Positions 11,136 through 23,394 are shown, counted from the stretch's first letter. The stretch is 64,000 bases of DNA from Omphalotus guepiniiformis (GCA_028554645.1 JAQOOI010000074.1:248001-312000); one strand, 5' to 3'. The notes: a model not told the origin generated them from the letters alone. Numbers and translations are program-made.

Positions 11136-11875
11136 GCTCGGGCTCTGTTTCCTGCTTCTTCTCCCTAATGATGGGAGATCGATTTGGAGGCATTCTGGCG
11201 GAGTCAGGCTTTGCGGCAAAGAGATGCGGCAGATAGTGTATTATTGTCATTGCTATAAACTCATTCACACCAGAACCTTCTGACTCCTTCTGACAGCATT
11301 CAGGAAGATTTTCCGATGTCGCTTTTATTAGTTTTGCACCACCATCCGCATTCACATAAAATTTTCCCGGCTCTTCTTCCTACCTGCCGCGAACTTCCAG
11401 GCGTACTTGATCGACTCGTTGCTCATGGCATTGTTCCCGGGCGAGATACCGGATACCAGCGCTAGCCCCCGCTACAGACATTTCTGGTATAGAATGATTG
11501 TTCTGTTTGGAGCTCATCACGCCAGATTCTTGGCCGGGACCCCTCAAGCCCCCTCTCGGCTGAACAGAAATATGTAGTGACGCGAAGACTTGAGTCAATT
11601 TACTCCAAGTGAGTTTCTGTTTGGCCCTCGTACCTGGAGCCCGAATGTCCGAGTCCTTTCCTTTGTTTCCTTTTTCCTTAGCTTCGCAGAAAATCCGTCT
11701 CCAGGGCCGAAGTTCCTTATGTCAACTATTCAACTACTTGTTTTATCAAAGCTGTGCATGTGAGGTCTTGATCTGAGAAATGGCTTTTTCTATCCCATGC
11801 TTCGAGCCCTATGTAAAACCCACCCCCCCACTGCCGGGCAAACATCCCTGGATACTTCTCGACGCAAAAGCTGTT
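11136..11875. other. Intergenic
   Basis: No supported gene. An ATG at 11797 is in frame through the DUF6593-B intron, but the conserved start in the paralogue argues against it. Confidence 0.45.
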
Positions 11876-12658
11876 ATGAGTGCGCAAGCCGACCTTTTCC
11901 GCTAATGATCTACCTGGCTAAACCTAGCGCTTATATTCGTACAGGTACCGCGTTTGAACAACAAGCCACCATCCTCGATTTCGAGCTAGAAGAAGGTGAA
12001 CAATCCTACGTGGTCTCAAATCGACACACCGGCGAAGTCCTGTATGAAATCGACCGACTGGCAGACTCTTCCACGACCGTCTTCAGACGCTCAGGACAAG
12101 CTAAACCCTTCGCTGTGTATCAACACTGTGACATATTCTCAGATAAAATTGCGCTTGGGGGAGATCTCAAACCGCTGAAGAGTTGGTTGAAGATTAAGAA
12201 AACTTGCTTGGCGTAAGTGTCGGTTCAGCATGTCTTCGAGCTTTTCGGCAATTTTCATTGTTGTTGTGGTTGTAGGGCAACCCTTAAAGAGAATGGCAAG
12301 GAATACACATGGATGAAAGGCGATAACGGTCCGTTCAATGTACGTAGGAGAGATACTCGCTTCTATCGGTGTACTCAGTGCTCACACTGCATGGCCGCCC
12401 TATCTCTACTAGCTTGTCTCTGAGTCTACAAAGAAACGCATAGCATGTTTCCGGCGCCAACAACGGGTGGTCATTAATGGTGTAGCGACCATCACACAAC
12501 CATATATCGCGCTTGATCCTGAGGCTGAAGAAATTATGAATGCTGTTATTGTATCTGCAACTGTGCTGGAGCAGAACAGTCGGTGGGTGAGAAAAAATGA
12601 TGAATGGTCGGTTGGTAAAGCGAGTATAGTTGCTGGATCAAGTTTTGTTACTGCATAA
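11876..12658 (+). CDS. DUF6593 protein, copy B
   Basis: Model: 11876-11879, 11945-12212, 12276-12339, 12413-12658; 193 residues. All three intron positions and phases are the same as in copy A, including the intron that interrupts the coding sequence after ATGA. Shared blocks include VVSNRHTGEVLYEIDR, TVFRRSGQ, KEYTWMKGDNGPFN, KRIACFRR, QPYIALDPEAEEIMNAV and SRWVRKNDEWS. The introns themselves have diverged in length (65, 63, 73 nt against 50, 47, 54), so the duplication is not recent. Copies A and B lie in the same orientation and flank the TPR/NKAP pair. An uncharacterised family; no catalytic residues can be pointed to. Confidence 0.75.
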
Positions 12659-12727
12659 ATCATGATGTTACTTATGCTATTTTATTACTAGATAGAAATT
12701 ATCAAAATGCATGATTATTGGATACTT

Positions 12728-12875
12728 TTGCGAACTTGACAAAGTACATGGTCCAATAAATTGTTTTGCGAAAATTGTTTTGCGAACTTGACAAAGTACA
12801 TATCCCAGTACATTGTGTTAAGAAAGTTAAAACAGCAATCGAATTTTTTGCAAACTTGACAAAGTACATGGTCCA
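12728..12875. repeat. Three degenerate copies of a 28-bp repeat
   Basis: Copies at 12728-12755, 12780-12808 and 12848-12875 share the core GAACTTGACAAAGTACAT and are separated by about 50-65 bp of AT-rich DNA. They lie just after DUF6593-B and before the convergent glyoxal oxidase gene. No coding potential. Confidence 0.7.
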
Positions 12876-13124
12876 TCAAGTTGTGGTACGAAAGTTTTGA
12901 CATACATGTAAAAGAGTCAACAACACGACAATAACAATACCAGATGTGCGTAATATGAAAAAGTTCTAAATGATAGGATAGAGTAGAATGAACGAACAAG
13001 TACTGAATACATCTAGTGGTACAGCACAAAATCTACATGCCGTAAAATAACTACAAAGCAATGCTACACAATCCAAAATGCAATAGTCCAACACAAGTCC
13101 ATGAGGGGGTAGCAATGAGTATAA

Positions 13125-15583
13125 TCAAAGCTGGGAGCACAAGAACAAAGCAATAACGCCCGAAATAACCAACGAAGCGATGTTTTTGAGGTAAAGACCG
13201 TTAGATAAAGCGGCAGCAGAACTTTTCTGAGATGACCCAGAATCAGAGCCACCAGATCCGCCTGGTCCATTTGCCGAAGTGCGAATGATAGCTGAGCCAG
13301 GAAGCGAGTTCACACTCTCCACATCCTGCTTGCCCAACTGACCAGAACCGATCATAACCTCTACACCAACAGAGGGAACACCATTCACGACGACAAATAA
13401 TAATGCCGGACCAGGAGCAAGAATGGCGGGGTTAGGTGGCAATTGGTTAACGTGAAGAACACCGGTGTTGTTGTCAAACCCGGTGAAAGTCGTATCTAAT
13501 TGCACGTAACGCTGCCCCATGTTCTGCGAAAAGGGGTAAGTTAATAACTTCTATGTTGCAAAACATCATTGTTCTTACCATAGCATGAGTAGAGAAGCCA
13601 GTTCTGATGATGTTCACGGTCGTAGAGTTGAGGTTATTAACATCACCGAACAAATCGTCCGAGTCCAATGCGATATTGAAGTATGGACCACCATACGACA
13701 GTTTGGAAGGAAGACCAACTGGTTGAGGTCTCCGCTGGTTGTAGTACGAGGGGTAGAATATTTCTACACGATATTCCGTTGAATATTTCACGTCATCGCC
13801 GACGTTATAATCCGAATTGGGGTTAGAACCAGAAACGAAGACAGATCCTAATTGATCGTGCTGCAGTGAGTATTACGGAACAACGGAGGAGAAAAATAAT
13901 CAACTAACCATCAGGAAGAAGCGTAGCACTCGAATGGTACATACGAGCGATAGTACTAGGTGACAAACCATCGCTGCTCCACCGTTGACCCGCAGGAGCA
14001 GAAGGGTCGTAGATAATAGGTTGTAAAACAGGATTGTCTGCAAACGACTGTCCAATTGCCCAGGTTGCATTTCCATAACCTGCCGTTCCTATAATCCCAA
14101 AATAAAATAAGCACCTTTTCAAGCTTCGACAAAACTGCAATGTTTACCGCTCTGTGCTCCATTGAGACAGAGAATTTTACCCGTAGGAAGGAAAATCAAG
14201 CTCGCCATAGAACGTCCAACGGGAAGAGGATCATCCTGTACGTATGATGGAGAAAGATCTGGTGTAATCTTCGCGCAAGAAGTCGACGCTGCAAAGGCGG
14301 CAATATTCCAGTCGACAGTCCATCTGAATAACTTTCAGTTAAAGATCGTTTAGCAATGAGTTGTTTTACTTACTGATTCGGCTGCAAATTCGTTCCTCCG
14401 CAGAACATGACCGTGGCAGTCCAATTGTTGGCCGGAGTAAGTGGCAACATGATCGTACCAGCACTGGCAGGATACGTGCGGACAGCATCCACCATATTAT
14501 CCAAAGGAGTTTCCGTGTTCGTGTGGTAGTTCAGGACCACCGTATCCCAATTAGACTGAAGTAAGATATTACCTGAGGGTAAAAGCCACGTGAGAGGATA
14601 CAGATTGGTGGGGAGAGAACGTTGAAGAACGGGGGAAGTGATGGGTGCGCCTTGGCTCGGGAAGAACTCGTACGTTGGATTGTCCTGGCCAGCGTCGTTC
14701 ACGTAACCACCGTTGGTACAACCTCCGAGCTATTCGAGCGGTGTTACGATTTCGCAAAGTTCACAAGTTAATCAACTCACGATGATAGCTGATCCATCTT
14801 CCAGAGTTTCCAGCGTCGGATACCACCTACGAGTTGTCATTGGCAAATCTAGTGCCCAATTGCACGACTCGTCGTCACAAGGGTTCAACAATCTAACAAA
14901 ACCGTAAGTTTCAACACCAAATGTGATCACGGAAGTATTCACCGTACTCTGCAAAAAGAACATGAGAAACTCTGTCTTGCATAGTAGGAAGAATTACTTA
15001 CGAATTTCTACCATCTGGATCGTCATAAGGGCCATTACTGGTTGTCTCATCCCAGTTATTACCTCCATAGGTAATAGGTTGGTTGCCTCCGACATTTAGC
15101 CAAGTACCATTACCCAGTACAGTACCACCCTATCGAAAGTTGAGGAGGAGTTACTACAAAACACGCAAGAAAATGACTAACAGCGCAAAAGGAATTCGTT
15201 ATGATGTCCATTGGTCGGGCTTGATTTGAAGAAACCGAATACTCTGCACGAACCAAATGAGTACAAAATGCAGCCAAGAAAAGACATTAGTTACCAGCAG
15301 CCCATGCCGGGTGACCATTAATCTGCGTTGGGTTGTTCTCGACCTTATCAACAATGTAAACCTTGTCAAGAGTGCCGAGGAACAGCTGCGAAGGATTTAA
15401 ACGTCAACACAAATCGCCGGAACAATTCATTGTGAAACTTACCTGCTGCGCGCTCACTAGACTGTTACCAACAATCGCAAAGTGCTGAGGATTTCCCTGT
15501 GGCAATTGGTTTGGAGCGGCGACAGCAGGAACAACGGCACTGAGCAAGGCAGTCGAAACAGAGAAAAGGGTAAAACCGTCCAT
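13125..15583 (-). CDS. Glyoxal oxidase (copper radical oxidase), GPI-anchored
   Basis: Ten exons: 15583-15443, 15385-15295, 15243-15182, 15129-15002, 14946-14781, 14729-14374, 14323-14148, 14088-13909, 13847-13579, 13523-13125; 655 residues, all phases agree. It oxidises aldehydes such as glyoxal to acids and makes H2O2 for peroxidases (family knowledge, AA5_1). The signal peptide ends near PAVAA. The metal-radical site is present: Cys97 (NSFCAGG) and Tyr183 (RRWYPT) for the thioether cofactor, Tyr424-His425 (MYHSSATLLPDG) and His521 (GFSTHAM). The C-terminus has a Ser/Gly-rich linker (SGGSDSGSSQKSSAAALSNG) and then a hydrophobic tail, the form of a GPI-anchor signal, so the enzyme is probably held at the cell surface. 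A TATA-like element lies at 15681-15690. Confidence 0.92.
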
Positions 15584-16740
15584 GGCCTTCGACTCGGAAT
15601 ATCAGGACCTTAGTAGAGGAGGTGATCTGAGAAGAGCGGGCGGTGATAATGGCGATGATAATATGGTAGACGAGACTGACCTTTATATGCGATGCGAAGA
15701 CAGTCTGTGCATAGGTTGCGGGTAGAACGATGTTCATGATCGATTTTGAAACCGAAATCGACGGTCTAACTTCACCGATTCCTTCGTCGCAGAACTTTAC
15801 GAAAAGCACACACCGCACATATGACTGCTATAAACTCCTGTAAGGCCACTGAAGTCCGACAGCTACACTGCCCATTGCCGAAGATTGTGTTCAGTCTGCG
15901 CGTGAAGTGGTCGACGTATAATGCATTCCATAGAAATGGCTTTGCCAACATAGGTTGCAATTTGCTGTGAGATGGAACCGAGACAGTCAACACGCTGAGA
16001 CCTGTTGTTTGAGACCCGCCGTCAGACTGAGAATCTTTCATCCAGCCTTCATACGAGCAGGGATAATTTTGTGGCAAAGTGTATCGTTTTAAATAAGTCA
16101 TAGGATCTTGATGAATGGATATACTTACTGTCGTCCAGAGATTCAAACCGACAGAAATGTCGATGACAGGGTCCTGGCAGTGGTTAAATCTTTAAAAGTT
16201 AAAACGGCCTGAGGGCTGTATCAGCGCTAAGCGCTAAGCACTCGATGATGATATTGATCACGTGACCAGAATAACCTGCCGCGGTACCGGGCCGGACCTC
16301 AGTTCACCCTTCGTTCTATTAAAAAATCTTCATCTCACTCAGTATGTCAGTCAGCTAGGTCTTGCAGAGCCTTCTACAATGGTCTCACTTACTTGGAAAA
16401 TGGAACGAGAGGCAAAGCTATCGCGTGTTACTACTAAGCCGTATTCAATAGGCCCGTGAACGTCGGCAGGGGGCTGAAACTCCATATGCATCATTGCATG
16501 CAAAATTGGGATGGTATACGCTTGATCAACCCTGATTAATCAGTCGAGGCCTTTGCGTTCATACTTTCATCTTGCCAGCAATCAAGCACGCTTTTTCTAT
16601 CACCCTTGTACGCGGAATTCCACCACAGAGAACAGGTACGTTGGTGTTGGTTACCGCTCATCATACAGGATTGATACATGATGTTGAACCGGTTGCCGAA
16701 ATTAGCCAGACATTGCAAGCTTTCTTGAATCTTCGCTGTT
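15584..16740. other. Promoter of glyoxal oxidase and intergenic DNA
   Basis: Contains the glyoxal oxidase promoter (TATA-like GCATATAAAG on the minus strand at 15681-15690). On the minus strand at 15772-16200 there is a coding-like but unrecognised stretch (e.g. DPVIDISVGLNLWTT before a GTAAGT) that I could not turn into a gene. Confidence 0.4.
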
Positions 16741-18099
16741 ATGTCTCGACGACACGTAGACGGCCAAGACGTTGAGACTGCCCAGGTCTTTCCTCAGGAG
16801 ATTTTCGACCTCTTCATAGACGAACTAAAGGATACTCCGGAACACCTCAAGTCGTCTTCCCTGGTATCTCGCTCCTGGCTGCCTAGGTGTCAAACACATC
16901 TCTTTCGGCACTTGAAAGTATGCTTTGTCGAGAGTGCTGGCTTCGTACCCAGTTGGTCGATTTCGAAAATATGTCGGTCCGGGTTTCTGTTGCCAAAGCA
17001 AACAGTATCGGCTCTTCGCGTATACCCACTGCATTCCTTCCTGGCTAACCCCACCATCCTGCACTGTGTTCGCAGCCTCTCCTTTGACCTCCGGTACTGC
17101 GTCCCACATGGTCCTTCCAAAGCAGCATTAGAAGCGTCACTTCGTGATCTCGTGCATCACTTAAACTTTCGTGCACTTGAGTCCTTTTCGCTCTCGTACC
17201 CGGGGACCGTTCCTCCTATGTGTTTCGAACGTTCGTTCCTCATGGATCTTCTGCGGAAGAACTCTATGCTAGAGCGTCTGGCTCTGGAATCGATGAGATT
17301 TGATGCGATCTCTATGCATAATCTACTCGCGTATCTAAGGATTGGGACGCCACGTCTACGATGCTTGTCGCTTCAAGGCGTGAGTTTGCGCGAGCCAATT
17401 GATCACTTAAAATCAAAGTTCAATTCGACGGACGAGCGTTCTGCGAACGCACCTGCTCTTCTTGCCATACGGGAACTGAGTATCGGAAAATTTGACTCAC
17501 AATTGACGAAAGCGCTGCTTCTACCGGTCATTCCGCACACGTTTGACTTGCAAGCTGTTGAGTCTTTGACCATTGAATGCTCTTCGCGATCGACTCGTCC
17601 CTCAGAGGATGATGCGTTACCGCAGCTACTGGAAAGGTGCTCGGCCACAGTGACACATCTCACTCTGCAAGACCTCCCGGAGTCTGGTTATGGAGAAGGT
17701 AAGTTGTCTACATCTCATCGTCTTTTAATCTCGAATACTGACGTGATATGGTCAGATTCCAATGCGCTTGTCTATGAGACCATTGTCTCCTCTCATCTGC
17801 GAGGTCTTATTGTTCTCAAGCTGCACGCCGTGAATTTCCACGAAGGGCGCATATACTACGCTCTTCGTCATCTCTCTTCCATGCAGTGTGAACTTGAGGA
17901 ACTTCAAATCCAACTAACGTACGGCCCGCGCCTTGTCTTCATTCCCGCCGCGGACACGGCGCTGAGCGAGTTCGCTAGAATCTTCTCGAGGACTTTGAGG
18001 TGCATTAGAATCGACATCCGAGAAAAAATAGAAGATTTCGATAGCACTAGGTTTATGAGAACGAGCGAGGTGGTGGATGTAGAGGTTGGAGTGCTGTAA
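16741..18099 (+). CDS. F-box protein
   Basis: Model: 16741-17698 and 17756-18099; 433 residues. The N-terminus carries the F-box pattern common in Agaricomycetes: FPQEIFDLFIDEL, then LKSSSLVSRSWLPRCQTHLF. F-box proteins recruit substrates to SCF ubiquitin ligases through Skp1 (family knowledge). The rest is a leucine-rich, solenoid-like region (LRCLSLQGVSL, VTHLTLQDLP, LIVLKLHAVNF) that may bind the substrate. The 57-nt intron has a GTAAGT donor, is 3n and has no in-frame stop, so a retained-intron form would stay in frame. Such genes are numerous and fast evolving in mushrooms; the target cannot be guessed. Confidence 0.8.
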   Translation: MSRRHVDGQDVETAQVFPQEIFDLFIDELKDTPEHLKSSSLVSRSWLPRCQTHLFRHLKVCFVESAGFVPSWSISKICRSGFLLPKQTVSALRVYPLHSFLANPTILHCVRSLSFDLRYCVPHGPSKAALEASLRDLVHHLNFRALESFSLSYPGTVPPMCFERSFLMDLLRKNSMLERLALESMRFDAISMHNLLAYLRIGTPRLRCLSLQGVSLREPIDHLKSKFNSTDERSANAPALLAIRELSIGKFDSQLTKALLLPVIPHTFDLQAVESLTIECSSRSTRPSEDDALPQLLERCSATVTHLTLQDLPESGYGEGKLSTSHRLLISNTDVIWSDSNALVYETIVSSHLRGLIVLKLHAVNFHEGRIYYALRHLSSMQCELEELQIQLTYGPRLVFIPAADTALSEFARIFSRTLRCIRIDIREKIEDFDSTRFMRTSEVVDVEVGVL

Positions 18100-21000
18100 G
18101 GTCCGTAGATGTATATAGAGTAATTTAGATGGAACACTGCTTAGATATCTAGATTTCTTTCCCTCTTTCTTCGAAATAGATTGACTGCCGGTATGTTTGC
18201 CTAAAGTGTATGAGCTCGTCTGAATGTTGAATATCCCTTTCTAGTCTCGTAGTTTCCGACAATAACTTGCTTTGAAGTCCTGATTGGACGATTATCGCGC
18301 ATCTAACTAGATGAAATTCAAGAGATTCATGCTGAATTTATGGTAGACGCGAAGAGCAAGTGGAGCCCTCCGTTTTTCTAGACCTTCTGCGTCCCCGCGG
18401 CGCGGGAACCCGGTCGAGGGAAGACACCCTGCCGAATCCAAAGAACTGAATGGTGAGATTGCATTTCACACCAACTAGAGCCCTGGCAGGCCCTGGCGTG
18501 CCCTTGCATGAGAGCATAGTTACATACTCTCGACGGGTCCCTGGTTTCGGTCCCGCCCGACCTCCAGTACCTCCCTCCCTCATGGATGTGGAGACTTGTA
18601 CTGATAAATCCCGCTTTTTCGCACCTTGATCTTCCCTGACAGTGACCTGCAGTGACTTGGCAATAATAACGGGCGCCCGACAACCCCGTGGCTGCACCCT
18701 CAGTTGACTGGATTTAGGTGCGATTGGTAAATGAACTTTTGGAGATGCGGGATGTTGCGGGGCGTTGTGGGGATAGGGCATTGTCTGGCTTAGTTTGGCA
18801 ACAAAGCACTCCAACTCAGATGGGTACAGTAAATCAGATCAACCCAAATCATTTCGTCATAGTAGCCTTGAAAGTATGTAGAGAGGAAAGCCTTCGAATT
18901 CGTTCGTTTCTTAGTACTGTACATTAATTGAAGATGACGACAGCCTCTATTAATGGCCACTCCACATGGGACATCGAATATGCTTGGAATCAGAAGCAGG
19001 CGAGAATTCGAGCGGGGACTTTGGCTGGCAGTCGTCTGTGGAGATGTCCGACGTATTTCGATTTCTGGACAGTTGTCAGTGTCTGTCTATGCCTGCGCCA
19101 TCAAGTAGTCTTCATGAATCGAATCGACACCCAGCAGTAATTTCCGAGGGACAATATTGCACTTCAGTACCTCAGTATGCTCCCGCAGTCGGAGATTTAA
19201 GCTCGGATGTATTCATTAATTAGAGGAACGTACAAGTATAACAGAAATCAGTATCAATTATGGTATGAGTAGATGCCTATGCAAAGTACCACTAAAAGTA
19301 CATACAATCGGGAAATGTATATAGATATGACAATTGAGGAGAGATGGGGTATGTATAGTGTAAACGTATGCTGACAATATAAATATCAAGAACATACAGT
19401 AAATCAGAAAGGGCGGAAAGTATGTAAATGTCATCGTGGCCTACTTATATATCTTGATTCAATAATTCGAATGGATTTTCTGAAGCGGAATGATATGGGA
19501 ACTGGGGTCGGGAATGAGGACGAGGACGGAGAACTCGATATTATAGAGAGGAGAGCAAAACAATGCCAGATGCGAATACTAGGATATCAAATGCAATTCG
19601 ATTGATCAGAGCACTGCGCATTGAGAAAGTCGTGGTATCATCCGAGAGGTGAATTATGTGTTGTATGAGGTATATATTCTGAATACCGGCTGACGGAGAG
19701 AAGATGAACAGAGATGTCGCAGTAGGGTTCACCCTAGCCCTAGCAGGGGCCCGAGCCAAAGCGGGACTGTGGAAAAGCTTGAGGAGGTGGAGTGGGAACA
19801 TCCGGAGTCAAAAAAATTGTGCTTGTGGACGACACCAGCAGGTACCATGGGTGCCGGCCCAGGACATCTTGACACGCCAACGACAGGGCCACGTACCGAA
19901 GGACTTGCGGAAACCAGGAACCGGGGACTAGAGGACAACACGCACACTCATCACCCCTTCCTGAATCGAGGGTGGTGTATTGCATGCGGCAGATCGAAGA
20001 ACAAATAGACAGAAGCAGAAAGAATAACGGAGAAACAATTGTATAAAGCGAAAGAGAAACAGCAAGCGAATCGAAGCGAAAGTACGATACGAAGCGAATC
20101 GGAAAAAGACGAAGAAACTTTATTAAAATACACACACGCACACCTCATACACACCGTACATACACCACATCGTCAATGTCAATGACAACAGAAGGCCTTA
20201 CGCCTAGTCTATGGCATCGTGTGATACGCTTGTACGGAGCGGAGGTGGGTGGTGGGGTTCAAACGAGTATGGTAAACAGAAGAGAACCGCAAGCGACGTG
20301 AGAGTATTATATGATATACCGTAGGAGAAAGAAAAGGAAAGGAAAAAAGAGAATAAGTAGCACGAGGTTGACATAGGAGACGAGACGGTAAACAGCACGA
20401 GAAGCGAATATAATATGAGGAAGAGAAAGAAGGTAAGAAAGAAGTAATGACGTCAAATGTATGGCGACCGGGAGGGAAAAAGCAGGAGCAACTTGATCGC
20501 AACGAAGTTATGAAAGGTCACGAGGAGTAGAGGGTGTAAGGAGCAGGGAGGAGGAGGAGGAGGAGGGGGAGGAGGAGGAGGAGGAGAAGGAGGAGGAGGA
20601 GGAGGAAGGTGCAAAAGAACGAAGAAATATGCATCGGTTTGGTGGGGGTTGGGGTGGATAGACGTCGATTGAATCAAAACAGAGGGCAAGAAAGAACGAG
20701 GGAGAACGAGAGTGAGTATAGTTGGCCAAGAAAATAGATAATGATAACACACAAGAGAGAAATGGGCAGTATACAAAGAAACAACAAGCAAATAAAAGGA
20801 TCGAAGGAAAAGAAGAAGAAACGAAACGAAGTAAGGAGCGTGAAATGAACGTAACGTAGAGAAAGTCCAAAGTCCTTGTCCATGGGTCCGTAATATTGTC
20901 CAGTCGTGTATGTATCGGTTGTCGGTGTCTATCCAGAAGTATTTGCGGATGCTGATTATATGCAGTATGAACATGCAAAAAATCGTAAGAGACGTGTTTC

Positions 21001-21498
21001 GAAGTTGTAAAGGGCGCACCCCAACGCCCATTGACTTCCTCCCCTTCATCGGGATTTTTTTCGTGAGCCTTGACTTAAACAACCCCAAACCCCCACTCCT
21101 CCACGCCGGTTTCGAGTCAAGGTGCACGATGAGATTGCTGAAGAATGCTTGCAGTATGCCGATATGCGATAAATGATATGTATGTGATCAAGTTTTGTAC
21201 AACCGCTCCACCATCCCGGGAGCTCTCAGAAATGTCTTCTTCTTCTTCCGCACATCCTATAAAACCTGCCACCACGACCACCAACACCACACCTTAACGT
21301 CCCCGACGTCCGCTTCGCTTCTCTTCCCTGCCACCCGCCAGTTCCTGACCCTCGAAGCTCCGCACTGAACATGATGATGCACCAGGCGCAGGCAGACAGA
21401 ATCGTAATGGCAGCAATGATGATGGAGGTTGATGTGGGGGGAGCAAAGACAAACGACAAACAAGACGCAAGAAGCAAAAACCACCCCCACCTCGCACA
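18100..21498. other. 3.4-kb gene-poor stretch, GA-rich on the plus strand
   Basis: No supported gene. From about 19,985 to 20,880 the plus strand is strongly purine rich, so the minus strand, which is the downstream side of the HSP20-like gene, is C/T rich. Long frames on the minus strand here are low-complexity shadows. Part may be a long 3' UTR of the HSP20-like gene. Confidence 0.5.
20547..20608 (+). repeat. (GGA)n microsatellite
   Basis: About 20 near-perfect GGA/GAG units inside the purine-rich block. Confidence 0.9.
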
Positions 21499-23309
21499 TC
21501 AGAACATTCCACCATACTCGAATGCTCTGCTACCCCCCAGCCTATCCATCCCCGTACTTGTCCTGGTGCCGGAGCCAGCCATACCCATCCCATACCCCGC
21601 ACTACCCTCCCCCACCATACCGAGACTTCCCATCCCCATTGTAAACCCCATACCCCCAGGCACCCTCCTCGGCACGACAACCCTCAACATCTCCCCATCA
21701 AACTCTGCTCTAACTTGCACCAAATCAGCATCGTAGCCAAAACTTATCCTCCTCTCGAAATGACCTCCTCCGCTCTCCCAACTATCAGCAACGACGTGCA
21801 AGATTCGGCGGCGTTTAGTTGCTAGTGTGCTGCAAGAGAGGAAACATCAGTTGAGATGTAGATGTGCAAATCAGAACCGGAACTTACATTCCATCCCTCT
21901 TAAATCCAGGTAACCTAACATTTAACCTATACTCGCCTGGAGTCGTCTCAACCTCAATCCACGAATCTGCAGGTGGAGGCATATGCGAGAGAAAAGGCGC
22001 ATATGGAGGCGCAGGCGATGCTTGTCTCTGTGCCAACACCGCACTCGGACTCATATTCGGGTTGACGCCTGAGTTGGCAATCAAATTAGGGCGGGCATTC
22101 GCATCCGTCGCAGAGCTAGTATTGCTCTGAAATTGATATTGCTGCGCAGCTGTAGCAGCAGATTCACCCCCAGTAACTGACCTGGCCCTTACAGGGGGTA
22201 ATACCGGTGGGAGATCGCTTGCGTTGGTAATCGTCTTTGCTACTGTAGAGACGGAGGGGTTGCTCAAAAACGGCGAACTCGACGTGGACGAACCAGAGCC
22301 AGACGAATTGTTGTTTTCAATCCTCGAAATAGCATTCATCGTTCCCATGTTAACAGGAGGACTCGGAGGTGGCAGGATCGTCGGAGGTTCCGGAGGAGGG
22401 TAGGAACTAGTTGAGCCTGCGCTGAGCGGACGAGTCCGTAATGATTTTGCGCGGGAAAGCGGGGAACTAGGAAGAGTCATTGACTGTGCCGATGGTGATG
22501 GAAATGACGATGGGATACCGATTCCGTTAAGCCTTGGTGATTTGAACGGATGAGATTCGTGAAAATGAGGAGAAGGATCTTGTTCGGGCGCAGATGATAG
22601 TGTTCCTGAACTGGAAGACGAAGAGCTGACAGCACTGTCAACGGCAGAGTCTTCCTCGGCAACGCTGCTTTTCGCCATTTCGCTTACTAGCATGCGGACG
22701 TCTGGCCCGGAGCGGGTGTGGAGCAGCAGGGGCCTGGACTCACCGATCCTGGGGAGAGTGTGGAACGGAATCTGAGCTGGTAGAGGAAGAGAGGCAGAGG
22801 AAGAGCGGTCGACGGTGGAAGCGCCTGGAGTGGCTGCAGGATAGAAATCTGAGGTGGTGGCGGAGTGTGGGAGTGAATAAGGTCTAGGAAACGGGTGCAC
22901 CGTCTGTAATGCTGTCTGTGGAAGAGCCTCTGATGCCTGCTGCAGACTAAGTCCGTCTATCGGCGACGGCGAAGGCGGCGTGAGCACTCCATGGCGAGTC
23001 GTCGTCGTTGCTGTCTCTCCGTCTCCGCGATTTTTTGTCAGACGACTCGGTCCGCTGGACACATCAAAGTAGTCCTGACTATTCGAGGGCATAGATGGAG
23101 AAGGCAAAGGCACTTCTCGTGGTGAATCGAAAGATGCATGTCGTTTCGTAAACGATGGGATCCTCGGAGGCGGCGACGGCCTGCGACCTGGAAATCGTCT
23201 CAGCATGTAAGAAGGAGAAAGAAAGAAAGAAATGAGAGAAATAAAAGAATGTACCTCTGGATTTGAGTAGTAAATTTTGCTTGTCTCTGGGGATTCGAGT
23301 GTCAGGCAT
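21499..23309 (-). CDS. HSP20-like (alpha-crystallin domain) protein with long disordered N-terminus
   Basis: Model: 23309-23255, 23187-21888, 21829-21499; 561 residues. Residues ~60-420 are Ser/Pro-rich and disordered (PPPSPPV, SSSSSSSG). The alpha-crystallin-type domain follows: DSWIEVETTPGEYRLNVRLP, GFKRDG-ITLATKRRRILHV, FERRISFGYDADLVQVRAEF and GEMLRVVVPRR. The tail is Gly/Met rich (GMGFTMGMGSLGM). Typical sHSPs have 150-230 residues, so this is a large fusion-type member; whether it is a chaperone or uses the fold for binding is unknown. The start at 23309 uses a 67-nt intron with a strong polypyrimidine tract; a start at 23206 without that intron is the alternative. A perfect CRE palindrome lies 100 bp upstream. 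Confidence 0.8.
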
Positions 23310-23394
23310 AACCAACTAGGTCGTCGTTTGCGCTTGAATTATCACAAAACCTGGAGTGTTACCAGATCCGCCCACTCGTCCTTTCCTTTCTCAT

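Noticed and set aside
11797..12216. 139-residue frame beginning with ATG upstream of DUF6593-B
   Set aside because: It reads through the first intron; the paralogue supports a start at 11876 with a four-base first coding exon.
15772..16146. 124-residue minus-strand frame upstream of glyoxal oxidase
   Set aside because: Some protein-like pieces and a GTAAGT, but no consistent gene model, start codon or family.
18338..18814. Search for a structured RNA or tRNA in a GC-rich patch
   Set aside because: No acceptor-stem pairing or B-box; only chance C-rich segments.
20453..21127. 224-residue minus-strand frame with poly-Pro/Ser
   Set aside because: It arises from the GGA microsatellite and C/T-rich DNA; low complexity, no ATG context or family motif.
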